From Kitagawia praeruptora (lineage: Eukaryota > Streptophyta > Magnoliopsida > Apiales > Apiaceae), in contig CM075352.1 in NCBI GenBank assembly GCA_037693485.1, positions 26,010,001 through 26,074,000 of the forward strand: DNA of 64,000 nt, read 5' to 3'. The notes beneath the pieces are model-generated. The model saw nothing but the letters and a program-made list of their open reading frames with translations. It did not search any database and had not been told where the DNA came from. Below are positions 1-13,744 of the stretch, piece after piece; position 1 is the stretch's first letter; each line of letters starts with the position of its first letter. Made by a program: the position numbers and the translations under genes.

Positions 1-1766
1 AATAGTTAAGTAAGGGTAATTAGGTAAATTCAATAGGTACCAACCAACCAACCAAACTTTTAATGTTTCGGCTTTAATATAATAGTATAGAAGATAGATA
101 TAGATGTAGAAAACGGACCTAAAATATGGGAAATTCCAAATTAATAAAAGTTTTACACCCAACAAATCAACAATAAATCAAAATAATATATTATCTTTTG
201 ATGCTACTTATATCTTTAATGTTTTTGGTATACCTATTCATTAGCATAAGAACATTCCCAGTAAAAACATCTCGATCCAACACATCATAAATATTAATTT
301 TTATTTTTGTCATTCAATAACCCGTGCAATGCACGAGTTTCCTTTAATACGTTATATAAATTTTATTTTATGATATAATTATATTTTTATATAATCATTA
401 TTTTGTAAAAATTATTTTAATATTATTTAATATAATTTAATACAAATTTAGTTAATCATGATTTAAAATTTACAATATTATAGAATTTTAAGTTAAATAT
501 GTCGTTGACGGAATTCGAAACTTGAATTTTTAGTAAAATACTTTAATCATAAAATATATCTTATAATTACATCTAACAGTTCTTATTAATTACTAAAAAT
601 CTAACAGTAAAATGGTTTATTATTTTTCGATATACATTAATGATTGCAAAATTATGTGGTTTAAAATTTATATTATAATTTTTTTAAAAAAATATGTCTG
701 ACAGAATTCGAACCTTGAAATTTTAGTAAATTAATTTAAACATATAATATATCTAATCATTAGATCTAATGGTTCTGATTTTCTACTAAAAATATAATGG
801 TCATTATTCGTTGTATATAATGTTATATATGTCATTCGTTGTATATAGTGTTATTTGTTTGGGTATATCTTTTAATTTAAAAAAGGCAATCGACTAATTA
901 TCACTAATTATATTATTTTACTATTTATTTTAATAGTTAGGATGACCGTGCTGAAGATCGAACGGACAAACTTTCAATGCCCGTGTGATGCACATGTTTC
1001 TTTTATTATATTATATAAATTTTATTTAATATTACAATTATGTTTTTATATAATCATTATTTTTGATATTTTTTTAATTTTAATTTAATATTATCATGTT
1101 TACGGATTATACTAATGTTTCCTTATTATAAACAATGTATACGGATTTTTAATATATTTTATCAAATAGTGATATAATTGGAAAAAAAATATTTTAGTTA
1201 GAGAAAAGATAAAAAAATTAATTTATTAGTTAAAAGTAATTATAATTTGTTTTTTATTTAGAAAAAATATAAAAGATATTATATTTTACTTGAAAAAGGA
1301 AACTGTTTAGTTATTAAAAAAAAGGTAACATGTTTAATCTGAAAAAATAGATTGATTAGTAAAGTAAAAATTTTAGTTAAATAAAATACAAAAGAAGATT
1401 TTTAAAAGGTAACCCGTGATATAATTGGAAAAAGAAATATTTTTTAGTTAGAGAAAAGATAATTTGAATGAAAAAATTAATTAATTAGTTAATAGTAATT
1501 ATAATATGTTTTTTAGTTAGATAAAATATAAAAGATATTATATTTTACCTAAAAAAGGAAACTACTTAGTTATTAAAAAGAAAAGAAAAGGTAACATTTT
1601 TAACCATAAACATGAAAAAGGAAATTGATTAGTAAAGCAAAAATTTTAATTAGATAAAATATAATTTTTTTTATCTATAATTAAGTAAGGGTAAATTAGT
1701 AAAATCAATAGGTACCAACCAACCAAACTTTTAATGTTTCGGCTTTAATATAATAGAATAGATAGA

Positions 1767-2899
1767 TTAGCTTAAAACCCGTGCGATGCACGGATTTCTT
1801 TTAATATTATATGAATTTTTTCATTAATTTTAATAATTTTTTTTAAAACATGAATTTTGGAGGCTTAAATTCTTGAATGAGATGATTGGAAAATAATTAC
1901 ATAAATGCTAGAAAATGGGGGATTTTAGTTTGATAATACAGAAAAGATGATAGGTTTTAGTTGAAAAAGTTAATCGGTTAATTATTAGTAATTATTGTTT
2001 TATTTTATTAAATAGAATGCCCGTAATAAAATTAGAAAAAGAGAGATCTTAGTTAGAAAAAATTAAAAAGGTAACATGTTTTAAGTGAAAGGTAATTAAT
2101 TAGTTCATAGTAATTATAATTTAATTGTGTAATTTTATTAAATAAAATTGCTCGTAATGTTTTTCGAAAAAGAGAAATTAATGTTGCTCGTGATATTTCT
2201 AGAAAAAAAGGATTTTATTTAGAAAATATAGAAAAATGATATGTTTTAGCTGAAAAGGTAATCAATTAATTATTAATATTATAATATTATTATTTTTTTA
2301 TTAAATAGAAGCGTCCATGATATAATTGGAAAAAGAGATATTTTAGTTTAAGAAAAAAGAAAAGGTAACGTGTTTTAGCTGAAAAAGGTAATTGCCCGTG
2401 ATATAATTGGGAAAAGAAAAATTTAGTTAGAGAAAAAAGAAAAGGTAATGTGTTTTGGCTGAAAAGGTAATTAATTAGTTAATAGTAATTATAATATAAT
2501 TATGTTATTTTATTAAAAAAAATTGGTCATAATATTTTTAGAATGGATAAATTTTAGTTAGATAAAATATAAAAGATATTGTACTTTACCTCAAAAAGGA
2601 AATTATTTAGTTTTGAAAAATAGAAAAGGTAATACATTTAACCTGAAAAAGAAAATTGATTAGTAAAGGAGAAATTTTAGTCAGATAAATATAAAGATAT
2701 TATATTGTATACGAAAAAGGAAATTATTTAGTTATTGAATAATAGAATACATAATATGTTTAACCTGGAAAAGGAAATTGATTAATTAGTAGGATGAATA
2801 TTATTTGTAATTAAGTAAGGGTAAATTAGTAAAATCAATAGGTACCAACCAACCAACCAAACTTTTAATGTTTCGGCTTTAATATAATAGTATAGAAGA
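1767..2899 (-). mobile_element. Non-autonomous Helitron, copy in unit 1
   Basis: Read on the minus strand the element begins TCTTCTATACTATTATATT after an A (2899-2900). It ends with the hairpin CCGTGCATCGCACGG, then TTTTAAG and CTAA, followed by T (1767-1766). A 5' TC, a 3' hairpin about ten bases before CTRR, and insertion between A and T are the Helitron hallmarks. Length is 1133 bp and there is no Rep/helicase gene, so it depends on another element. A second TC-type 5' end with the same ATTATATTAAAGCC core starts immediately next to its CTAA, so two Helitron ends abut here. Confidence 0.7.
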
Positions 2900-4569
2900 T
2901 AGATATAGATGTAGAAAACGGACCTAAAATATGGGAAATTCTAAATTAATAAAAGTTTTACACCCAACAAATCAACAATAAATCAAAATAATATATTATC
3001 TTTTGATGCTACTTATATCTTTAATGTTTTTGGTATACCTATTCATTAGCATAAGAACATTCCCAGTAAAAACATCTCGATCCAACACATCATAAATATT
3101 AATTTTTATTTTTGTCATTCAATAACCCGTGCAATGCACGAGTTTCCTTTAATACGTTATATAAATTTTATTTTATGCTATAATTATATTTTAATATAAT
3201 CATTATTTTGTAAAAATTATTTTAATATTATTTAATATAATTTAATACAAATTTAGTTAATCATGATTTAAAATTTACAATATTATAGAATTTTAAGTTA
3301 AATATGTCGTTGACGGAATTCGAAACTTGAATTTTTAGTAAAATACTTTAATCATAAAATATATCTTATAATTACATCTAACAGTTCTTATTAATTACTA
3401 AAAATCTAACAGTAAAATGGTTTATTATTTTTCGATATACATTAATGATTGCAAAATTATGTGGTTTAAAATTTATATTATAATTTTTTTAAAAAAATAT
3501 GTGTGATAGAATTCGAACCTTGAAATTTTAGTAAATTAATTTAAACATATAATATATCTAATCATTAGATCTAATGGTTCTGATTTTCTACTAAAAATAT
3601 AATGATCATTATTCGTTGTATATAATGTTATATATGTCATTCGTTGTATATAGTGTTATTTGTTTGGGAATATCTTTTAATTTAAAAAAGGCAATCGACT
3701 AATTATCACTAATTATATTATTTTACTATTTATTTTAATAGTTAGGATGACCGTGCTGAAGATCGAACGGACAAACTTTCAATGCCCGTGTGATGCACAT
3801 GTTTCTTTTATTATATTATATAAATTTTATTTAATATTACAATTATGTTTTTATATAATCATTATTTTTGATATTTTTTTTAATTTTAATTTAATATTAT
3901 CATGTTTACGGATTATACTAATGTTTCCTTATTATAAACAATGTATACGGATTTTTAATATATTTTATCAAATAGTGATATAATTGGAAAAAAAATATTT
4001 TAGTTAGAGAAAAGATAAAAAAATTAATTTATTAGTTAAAAGTAATTATAATTTGTTTTTTATTTAGAAAAAATATAAAAGATATTATATTTTACTTGAA
4101 AAAGGAAACTGTTTAGTTATTAAAAAAAAGGTAACATGTTTAATCTGAAAAAGTAGATTGATTAGTAAAGTAAAAATTTTAGTTAAATAAAATACAAAAG
4201 AAGATTTTTAAAAGGTAACCCGTGATATAATTGGAAAAAGAAATATTTTTTAGTTAGAGAAAAGATAATTTGAATGAAAAAATTAATTAATTAGTTAATA
4301 GTAATTATAATATGTTTTTTAGTTAGATAAAATATAAAAGATATTATATTTTACCTAAAAAAGGAAACTACTTAGTTATTAAAAAGAAAAGAAAAGGTAA
4401 CATTTTTAACCATAAACATGAAAAAGGAAATTGATTAGTAAAGCAAAAATTTTAATTAGATAAAATATAAATTTTTTTTATCTATAATTAAGTAAGGGTA
4501 AATTAGTAAAATCAATAGGTACCAACCAACCAAACTTTTAATGTTTCGGCTTTAATATAATAGAATAGA

Positions 4570-5702
4570 TTAGCTTAAAACCCGTGCGATGCACGGATTT
4601 CTTTTAATATTATATGAATTTTTTCATTAATTTTAATAATTTTTTTTAAAACATGAATTTTGGAGGCTTAAATTCTTGAATGAGATGATTGGAAAATAAT
4701 TACATAAATGCTAGAAAATGGGGGATTTTAGTTTGATAATACAGAAAAGATGATAGGTTTTAGTTGAAAAAGTTAATCGGTTAATTATTAGTAATTATTG
4801 TTTTATTTTATTAAATAGAATGCCCGTAATAAAATTAGAAAAAGAGAGATCTTAGTTAGAAAAAATTAAAAAGGTAACATGTTTTAAGTGAAAGGTAATT
4901 AATTAGTTCATAGTAATTATAATTTAATTGTGTAATTTTATTAAATAAAATTGCTCGTAATGTTTTTCGAAAAAGAGAAATTAATGTTGCTCGTGATATT
5001 TCTAGAAAAAAAGGATTTTATTTAGAAAATATAGAAAAATGATATGTTTTAGCTGAAAAGGTAATCAATTAATTATTAATATTATAATATTATTATTTTT
5101 TTATTAAATAGAAGCGTCCATGATATAATTGGAAAAAGAGATATTTTAGTTTAAGAAAAAAGAAAAGGTAACGTGTTTTAGCTGAAAAAGGTAATTGCCC
5201 GTGATATAATTGGGAAAAGAAAAATTTAGTTAGAGAAAAAAGAAAAGGTAATGTGTTTTGGCTGAAAAGGTAATTAATTAGTTAATAGTAATTATAATAT
5301 AATTATGTTATTTTATTAAACAAAATTGGTCATAATATTTTTAGAATGGATAAATTTTAGTTAGATAAAATATAAAAGATATTGTACTTTACCTCAAAAA
5401 GGAAATTATTTAGTTTTGAAAAATAGAAAAGGTAATACATTTAACCTGAAAAAGAAAATTGATTAGTAAAGGAGAAATTTTAGTCAGATAAATATAAAGA
5501 TATTATATTGTATACGAAAAAGGAAATTATTTAGTTATTGAATAATAGAATACATAATATGTTTAACCTGGAAAAGGAAATTGATTAATTAGTAGGATGA
5601 ATATTATTTGTAATTAAGTAAGGGTAAATTAGTAAAATCAATAGGTACCAACCAACCAACCAAACTTTTAATGTTTCGGCTTTAATATAATAGTATAGAA
5701 GA
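4570..5702 (-). mobile_element. Non-autonomous Helitron, copy in unit 2
   Basis: Same structure as the copy at 1767-2899 and the same 1133-bp length: 5' TCTTCTATAC at 5702 and 3' hairpin plus CTAA at 4570, minus strand. It is part of the tandem array, so it was probably multiplied by duplication of the whole 2.8-kb unit and not by separate transpositions; all three copies sit in identical flanks. Confidence 0.68.
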
Positions 5703-7371
5703 TAGATATAGATGTAGAAAACGGACCTAAAATATGGGAAATTCCAAATTAATAAAAGTTTTACACCCAACAAATCAACAATAAATCAAAATAATATATT
5801 ATCTTTTGATGCTACTTATATCTTTAATGTTTTTGGTATACCTATTCATTAGCATAAGAACATTCCCAGTAAAAACATCTCGATCCAACACATCATAAAT
5901 ATTAATTTTTATTTTTGTCATTCAATAACCCGTGCAATGCACGAGTTTCCTTTAATACGTTATATAAATTTTATTTTATGCTATAATTATATTTTTATAT
6001 AATCATTATTTTGTAAAAATTATTTTAATATTATTTAATATAATTTAATACAAATTTAGTTAATCATGATTTAAAATTTACAATATTATAGAATTTTAAG
6101 TTAAATATGTCGTTGACGGAATTCGAAACTTGAATTTTTAGTAAAATACTTTAATCATAAAATATATCTTATAATTACATCTAACAGTTCTTATTAATTA
6201 CTAAAAATCTAACAGTAAAATGGTTTATTATTTTTCGATATACATTAATGATTGCAAAATTATGTGGTTTAAAATTTATATTATAATTGTTTTAAAAAAA
6301 TATGTCTGACAGAATTCGAACCTTGAAATTTTAGTAAATTAATTTAAACATATAATATATCTAATCATTAGATCTAATGGTTCTGATTTTCTACTAAAAA
6401 TATAATGGTCATTATTCGTTGTATATAATGTTATATATGTCATTCGTTGTATATAGTGTTATTTGTTTGGGTATATCTTTTAATTTAAAAAAGGCAATCG
6501 ACTAATTATCACTAATTATATTATTTTACTATTTATTTTAATAGTTAGGATGACCGTGCTGAAGATCGAACGGACAAACTTTCAATGCCCGTGTGATGCA
6601 CATGTTTCTTTTATTATATTATATAAATTTTATTTAATATTACAATTATGTTTTATATAATCATTATTTTTGATATTTTTTTTAATTTTAATTTAATATT
6701 ATCATGTTTACGGATTATACTAATGTTTCCTTATTATAAACAATGTATACGGATTTTTAATATATTTTATCAAATAGTGATATAATTGGAAAAAAAATAT
6801 TTTAGTTAGAGAAAAGATAAAAAAATTAATTTATTAGTTAAAAGTAATTATAATTTGTTTTTTATTTAGAAAAAATATAAAAGATATTATATTTTACTTG
6901 AAAAAGGAAACTGTTTAGTTATTAAAAAAAAGGTAACATGTTTAATCTGAAAAAGTAGATTGATTAGTAAAGTAAAAATTTTAGTTAAATAAAATACAAA
7001 AGAAGATTTTTAAAAGGTAACCCGTGATATAATTGGAAAAAAAAATATTTTTTAGTTAGAGAAAAGATAATTTGAATGAAAAAATTAATTAATTAGTTAA
7101 TAGTAATTATAATATGTTTTTTAGTTAGATAAAATATAAAAGATATTATATTTTACCTAAAAAAGGAAACTACTTAGTTATTAAAAAGAAAAGAAAATGT
7201 AACATTTTTAACCATAAACATGAAAAAGGAAATTGATTAGTAAAGCAAAAATTTTAATTAGATAAAATATAAATTTTTTTTATCTATAATTAAGTAAGGG
7301 TAAATTAGTAAAATCAATAGGTACCAACCAACCAAACTTTTAATGTTTCGGCTTTAATATAATAGAATAGA

Positions 7372-8495
7372 TTAGCTTAAAACCCGTGCGATGCACGGAT
7401 TTCTTTTAATATTATATGAATTTTTTCATTAATTTTTTTTAAAACATGAATTTTGGAGGCTTAAATTCTTGAATGAGATGATTGGAAAATAATTACATAA
7501 ATGCTAGAAAATGGGGGATTTTAGTTTGATAATACAGAAAAGATGATAGGTTTTAGTTGAAAAAGTTAATCGGTTAATTATTAGTAATTATTGTTTTATT
7601 TTATTAAATAGAATGCCCGTAATAAAATTAGAAAAAGAGAGATCTTAGTTAGAAAAAATTAAAAAGGTAACATGTTTTAAGTGAAAGGTAATTAATTAGT
7701 TCATAGTAATTATAATTTAATTGTGTAATTTTATTAAATAAAATTGCTCGTAATGTTTTTCGAAAAAGAGAAATTAATGTTGCTCGTGATATTTCTAGAA
7801 AAAAAGGATTTTATTTAGAAAATATAGAAAAATGATATGTTTTAGCTGAAAAGGTAATCAATTAATTATTAATATTATAATATTATTATTTTTTTATTAA
7901 ATAGAAGCGTCCATGATATAATTGGAAAAAGAGATATTTTAGTTTAAGAAAAAAGAAAAGGTAACGTGTTTTAGCTGAAAAAGGTAATTGCCCGTGATAT
8001 AATTGGGAAAAGAAAAATTTAGTTAGAGAAAAAAGAAAAGGTAATGTGTTTTGGCTGAAAAGGTAATTAATTAGTTAATAGTAATTATAATATAATTATG
8101 TTATTTTATTAAACAAAATTGGTCATAATATTTTTAGAATGGATAAATTTTAGTTAGATAAAATATAAAAGATATTGTACTTTACCTCAAAAAGGAAATT
8201 ATTTAGTTTTGAAAAATAGAAAAGGTAATACATTTAACCTGAAAAAGAAAATTGATTAGTAAAGGAGAAATTTTAGTCAGATAAATATAAAGATATTATA
8301 TTGTATACGAAAAAGGAAATTATTTAGTTATTGAATAATAGAATACATAATATGTTTAACCTGGAAAAGGAAATTGATTAATTAGTAGGATGAATATTAT
8401 TTGTAATTAAGTAAGGGTAAATTAGTAAAATCAATAGGTACCAACCAACCAACCAAACTTTTAATGTTTCGGCTTTAATATAATAGTATAGAAGA
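7372..8495 (-). mobile_element. Non-autonomous Helitron, copy in unit 3
   Basis: Third copy, about 1124 bp, shorter because of a small deletion near 7430. Its 5' TC at 8495 is also the right border of the whole array: beyond it the sequence becomes unique (ATATTTTTGACAATTTAGG). The array therefore ends exactly at a Helitron terminus. Confidence 0.68.
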
Positions 8496-8992
8496 TATAT
8501 TTTTGACAATTTAGGTTTATATGTCTTACAATCGTAAAATGATAAATTATTGTTTCAAAAAACCATGTTCATAAATAATTGTATAAATAAATTGAGACCC
8601 GATTAAAACTCGAACGAAACCGAAACCGAAACCCAACGGATCGGATCTGAATCTAGGCATTCAAGTTTTAATCGGATCTGGGTCTGGATCTGAATCCAAC
8701 ATATATATTTGGATCCGGGTCTAATTTTCACCAAACCCGAACCGACTGACCCGATTGCCATCCATTACCTCTTAAACTATCCAATCGGGCTTAAATGATA
8801 ATAATTGAGTAACAAAATAGCAGTGAGTTGTTACACATTTTTATTAATTTAATTATAAAATATCATATTGTTGTACTTTTTATGCTAATATGCGCAATAC
8901 AATTCAATTACAAAGAAGAAGAGAATCGTTGTACACATTTCATTGTTGACTCTGGTACTCAAATCACCCTCTACTGAGAGTCTGAGACCCAG
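8496..8992. other. Intergenic region and probable 5' leader of the F-box gene
   Basis: Unique AT-rich DNA. Positions 8595-8765 hold a degenerate block of CGGATC/CCCGA words (GGATCTGAATC repeated) that ends ACCCGATTGCCATCC, which resembles one end of a degenerate hAT-type MITE; no second end was seen. A candidate non-coding first exon of the downstream F-box gene ends with the donor CCCAG/GTAGTG at 8992/8993 and would be spliced to the acceptor at 9480. The promoter was not located precisely. Confidence 0.4.
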
Positions 8993-9484
8993 GTAGTGTA
9001 CATATTTACACTTCAATTCCTAAATAATAAATTACGATTTTATTAATTGATAATAATTTTGTGGGTTTTGATGAACTTTGAAGCTTAGCTTATATATCTG
9101 AGATCTGCGCCTATTTTTTGTGTTTCGATTGTGATAGTGCTTAGTTTAATCGTTTGCATAATGGGTCTTATTAAAATGGTTGATACATTCATTATTTCAG
9201 TGTTTAATGAATTTATATTTGTCGCCTACTTTTTCTGTTTCGATTGTGATTGTACTTGGTTGAATGGGTTTGTATATATGGGTCTTTTGAAGAAGATGAA
9301 TACATTTATTTTAATGGTGTTCTAAAAATATAGTGCTTAGATAGATTGAAAATTTTGCATATATTAGGTTTAGTAACTTAAAGGTGTTACAGGGAAATTA
9401 ATTGTTCAAATGTTCGAATTCTACCATTTTGGTTAAACCCATGTATTTTTAATTTAGTTGTTAACTCTCTTTTTTTCCAGAAAC

Positions 9485-12400
9485 ATGGTCAGGGATGTGA
9501 AATCAAGGCGACTTGATTGTGGAACCGGAGCAGTTGATAGAATTAGTAACTTGCCCAGTAGCTTAATAACCCACATCCTAAAATGCTTGCCAATTCGCGA
9601 TGTTGCAAGAACGAGTATCCTCTCAAAAACATGGAGGGGTATTTGGGTGATGCATCCACATTTAGTTTTTGATGAGGAATTTTTTACGCAATTTATTTCT
9701 AAGGAAGAGAAAACGATTCGAGTTTCTATAGTTATAAAAACCATCAGTAATATTCTTTTACTTCACACTGGCCCTGTTTTAGCTTTCCATCTTTCCATTC
9801 CTAAATATCTGCATCTTCATCAATGTCTAGATACGGGGTTTTGGATTAGTAACATATCGAATAATGGTGTTAGGCATTTGGAGATTTTGAATAAACAACC
9901 AGTGGTCTATAAAATGCCTTCTTATATCTTTTCCTGCGTGGAGCTAACTTTTTTATATCTTGAAAAGTGTGTACTGGATCCACCCCTTGGATTTGGAGGC
10001 TTCTGTAATCTGACTGATCTTGTATTTATGACTGTTATAATCACTGCTGACTTGTCATTCGGGGCTCGACTTGAGCGAATACATTTGGAAGATTGCACTG
10101 GGCTTCAACATTTGGGATGCTTTGTCAAAAGTAATAACAATCTCACTGCATTGACAATCTTTTTCAGTGAAGAATTTGATTGGCGATTGTTTGAAAGCAT
10201 CCAAAAACCTCAACTTCTTCGTCTCACTTTGAATGGAGTGGAAAATTTCAGGAATGAAATCATCAATCTGGACAAGCTAGTTGGCAGTATGCCTAGAATC
10301 AAGTGTCTTGATGTTGATAATCTTTTTCTGGAGGTATTATGAAGACCATGCAAATTTACTTGATTGATAAGTATCTTTCTGCCAAATGTGTCCTATGTTT
10401 ATTTTTTAATTCTTGATAAACTTACAAATATGTCTATATACAGTCTTTGAAACCAGGTGCAGCTGTTGTCGAGAGGCTTATAACAACATTGGAGGACTTG
10501 TACCTTGATAATGTCGGATTTGATAATTTGGTTGGTAGTCAGTATGTTCTTTGCTTGATCAAAAGTTCACCCAACCTACAATATCTAAACATACAACTGG
10601 TGAGACTAGTACTATAATCTAAATTCTATTAAATTAGATTTACATCTGCAGAACTAGCAGTGCTTCAAATTATCCTCTCATTATTATTTGTATCCTATGG
10701 ATGTTTTCTCTTTAATTTCAAGGTTTGTGTCATAATTTAAAGTGGAATTGGAATTACATCCCTCCCCTGTGGGAAGAAATTATTGAAAGGAGGGCTAAAT
10801 TTTTTTGATTTATGTATGTACAAGTCCTTTAATATTTAGATATGATTCATTTGATTTTTAGTAATATAGTGGAGGGAGTCGAACAAATTTTTATATAGCA
10901 TAACTTTAACCAAGGAGCTATGCTACAAAAAATCTATGTTGAAGCCCAAATGTTATGGTAGGTACTCTTGAATTTCCAGCATAAAGTTTAAAATCTTTCG
11001 TGACATGGAATAAATGCTATTGAGAATAAGTTAAATGCTGGTATGGGTAGCTTAATAATTGTGTTCAGCCCCCATTATGTCTTTAATACATCGGTCTATG
11101 CCTCCCCCAAGAAAAAAAACCTTCAATTAACAGACAGCTTAAGTAAAAAAAATAGTAGCATAAAATAAATACATATATTCCTATTTCATACAGGTACGTT
11201 GTGCATCGTAATCTGACACTAGGAATGAGAATTTATTAACAATCTCTTGATGTCATATTAAAGTTTATATATTAACAATCTCTTGATGTCATATTAAAGT
11301 TTATATATTAGGGAATTATAGTGGGAAATAAATAGTAATTGGTGCTATAGACATATCAATTTTGAATATATTTGATATTCTGATATTCATACCTCTGATA
11401 GTCCTATATATAGAAGTAAATATACATCATAAACAGATGCACTCTGAAATTGGATCTATGTTGCCCCTTAATATTTTGTGCTCACTTCTACTTAAAATTA
11501 TTAATCCAATTTTAAATATTCCTCCTAATATGCAGCCACCGTTTCTCTTTAGATTTTATAAATCTTTTTTTTACTGCATTTATATTTTATAAGGACTTGC
11601 AGTTCTCTCCTTCCAAGTGATACTCAATTTACTCTATTCTTTTCAACAATTTAAATAAAATGTTATCTTGTTATGTCTATTGTAAAATGTTTTGTTCTGA
11701 GTACTTCCAACTTTTGGCTCTTTTAAATTTATAATTCACATTGTCAATTTCTGTTACTAAATTTTGTGTGTGCTTTCTCTCTAATAATCACTTATATCTG
11801 AAATTTTCTCATGTTGTCCATCATAAAATTGTATTAGTTCTCATTCAAGTTTCTTCATTAATTAATTTTCTCATTTTGTTATTCTCCTGGCTCTTTATGA
11901 TGAACTTGTCAATTCTGGAAATTTGTTCATCTTTAATTATTGTTGTGCATCAACAATATTTTAATCAGGGGCGGCGCTGGGGGAGCGTGAACCGCACAGG
12001 GCCCCAAATATATAGGGCGCCATATGTATACCTCCCTATATAAACATAGTGAAATTTAAAAAAAGAAAACAACAAGGGTAACTTTTTTAAGTGAATTTGT
12101 CGGAGTATATTTATTGTTTACAACGTCTTTCGACGGTTTATTTTATTCTGGAAAATAATTTAAAATTATATTGAAGTGCAAAATAAGGGCCCAATTTTAA
12201 GATTTCGTACAGGACCCCGAATTTTTTTGCCACACCCTTAATTTTAATAATTAGACATTTTATAACTTATTATCAGCAGCGATTTACTGTTAATGTATTC
12301 AATTTTTTCTTAGTGACAAAATCTAATTGCATAAATATTTATCATGTAATGACTGGAATAATTAATTTTTGCATGTTTATGAATTATGAATGCTATGCTC

Positions 12401-12697
12401 TTATGTTAACCTTGTATGCAGGAATCTAAAGTAAATGGGAGTGATGATGTGGACCTTATGGTGTTATGGGTTGACATAAATCTTGACCTACTTAAAACTG
12501 TGGAAATACTGGGGATGGTTGGTTCAAGGGTCGAGTTTCAGTTCATAAAGCTTTTGCTTGCGTCTACCCCTTCACTTAGATGGATTAAGCTTGAGAAGGA
12601 CAAAACTATCAATGATCCTAAAGAAGAGTTGAGGATTTCACGAGAGTTGTTGCAGTTCCCTAGAGCATCCACAGCTGCACAGATAACCTGGACGTAA
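9485..12697 (+). CDS. F-box/FBD/LRR-repeat protein
   Basis: Three coding exons join in phase: 9485-10333, 10444-10599 and 12422-12697, giving 426 residues. Splice sites are GAG/GTATTA with ATACAG/TCT, and CTG/GTGAGA with TGCAG/GAA. The start is the ATG just after an acceptor (TTTTTTCCAG at 9480). Residues about 18-55 form the F-box (DRISNLPSSLITHILKCLPI). Residues about 150-330 are leucine-rich with LRR spacing. Residues about 376-426 form the FBD motif (FIKLLLASTPSLRWIKLEK). Family knowledge: such proteins bind SKP1 through the F-box and act as substrate receptors of SCF ubiquitin ligases; the substrate cannot be read. The long last intron (1.8 kb) carries a hAT-type MITE. No frame break is present, so the gene looks functional. 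Confidence 0.88.
11966..12240. mobile_element. hAT-type MITE in the F-box gene intron
   Basis: The element starts CAGGGGCGGCGCTGG and ends TTTTTTTGCCACACCCTTA. It is flanked by a perfect 8-bp direct repeat ATTTTAAT (11958-11965 and 12241-12248), the duplication length of hAT elements. It contains the GGGCCCCAA/GGGCCCAAT words common in this MITE type. At 275 bp it has no coding capacity. It lies wholly within intron 2, so it should not affect the protein. Confidence 0.82.
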
Positions 12698-13500
12698 CTA
12701 ATAGCAGTAGCGGGGCCAGGGGTAGACTTGTCTTGGAATGAAATGTTAAAGCTTAAAAATTCTGTTTACTCGTTTATTTGCAGAGCAGAACTCTTTTGGT
12801 GCTCGTTATAACACTTTTGGTTGCTACACCATAGCTGTATCTCATATATTACTTTCTAAAGCACAGTTTCGTTTTCAGAGCATGTTCACCCACTGTTGTG
12901 GAGTGTTTATGTACTATGGCAAGAAGCATATGGCTTGGGTGGTGAAGCATACGGCTTGGTTTTTTAGCATTCTTATCGAACCCATGTAGTGGGAATCGAA
13001 TTTCAATCTCATGTGCTTGTGTTTGGATTAACAATTTGGTTTATTCAAATGTGAATATGATCTCATTAACTGGGTAAATTATTAATTATTCCTTACAGAA
13101 CTGTTCGATTCCAAACACTCCCATACCATTTGTTTCCATTCTCGCCAACTATGCAAAAGATCCCTAGTAGTATTTCTTTCAATTTATTATAGGAATGAGT
13201 TATTTTGTTTTTTACTGTAAAATTTGGAAATTTAAGTTTTACCATTGTGTTTGTTACTGAAATATTAATCACAAGTATCTTAAATTGTGTTGGAATGTTA
13301 TTTAATATTTCCGAACGTATAATATGTCTTCACTTATGTACTTAACCCTCTTGCAGGATGTTCGAGTTCCCTTTACATGTGATCCTGACTTGAAGTTCTT
13401 GAAACCCCAATATTCGTAAAACTAATTTGAAGGTAAAACCAAGATGTGATTCGAAGTCAAGGACGGGTTTAGGAGAGATAACGATATTACAATGATATAC
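12698..13500. other. 3' flank of F-box gene, with a possible stray exon
   Basis: Mostly AT-rich 3' untranslated or intergenic DNA. At 13341-13419 a splice-acceptor-like CTCTTGCAG is followed by a short open stretch reading DVRVPFTCDPDLKFLKPQYS and a TAA. This could be a terminal exon of an alternative F-box transcript or debris of the duplicated gene downstream. It is too short to assign. Nothing else is recognised. Confidence 0.3.
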
Positions 13501-13744
13501 TACGGGTCCGTTTGGATTGAGAGTTGGGTTGGGTCGGGTCGGGTTCAAATTTAAAAATTCGTTTTTGAGAAAATTTTAAAAATAAAATGTTGGATTTTGG
13601 ATTTAATATGTAATGCTATTTTAATTCTTTCGTAAACTACCAAAACCCAACACTTTACTTTTAAAATTTTCTCAAAAATTAATTTTTAAATTTGAACCCG
13701 ACCCAATCCAACCCTTCCCAACCTCCAATCCAAACGGACCCGTA
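13501..13744. mobile_element. MITE with long terminal inverted repeats
   Basis: The left end TACGGGTCCGTTTGGATTG and the right end CCAATCCAAACGGACCCGTA are inverted copies. Inverted similarity continues inward through TTGGGTTGGGTCGGGT and AAATTTTAAAA blocks, so almost the whole 244 bp can fold back on itself. The GGGTCCGTTTGG terminus is typical of PIF/Harbinger (Tourist-like) MITEs, but a clean 3-bp target duplication could not be read. It has no coding content. Confidence 0.75.

Larger units (their letters stand above)
1..8495. repeat. Tandem array of three ~2.8-kb units built from Helitron-type ends
   Basis: Three nearly identical units run head to tail: about 4-2807, 2808-5610 and 5611-8403, followed by a 92-bp partial unit that stops at about 8495. 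Landmarks repeat at 2793-2805-bp spacing, for example the end of the box GACCT at 120, 2925 and 5728. Differences between copies are few: unit 1 has an extra GATA near 1762, and unit 3 lacks about 14 bp near 7430. Each unit contains two GGTACCAACCAACCAA boxes and three GTGCxATGCAC hairpins. No reading frame of protein character is present. The left edge lies inside the array, so more copies may lie outside the window. Confidence 0.93.

Noticed and set aside
1..8495. CRISPR-like or gene-coding interpretation of the repeat array
   Set aside because: Units are 2.8 kb without short direct repeats and spacers; the ORFs at 3747 and 5585 are AT-driven and lie in different parts of the repeat.
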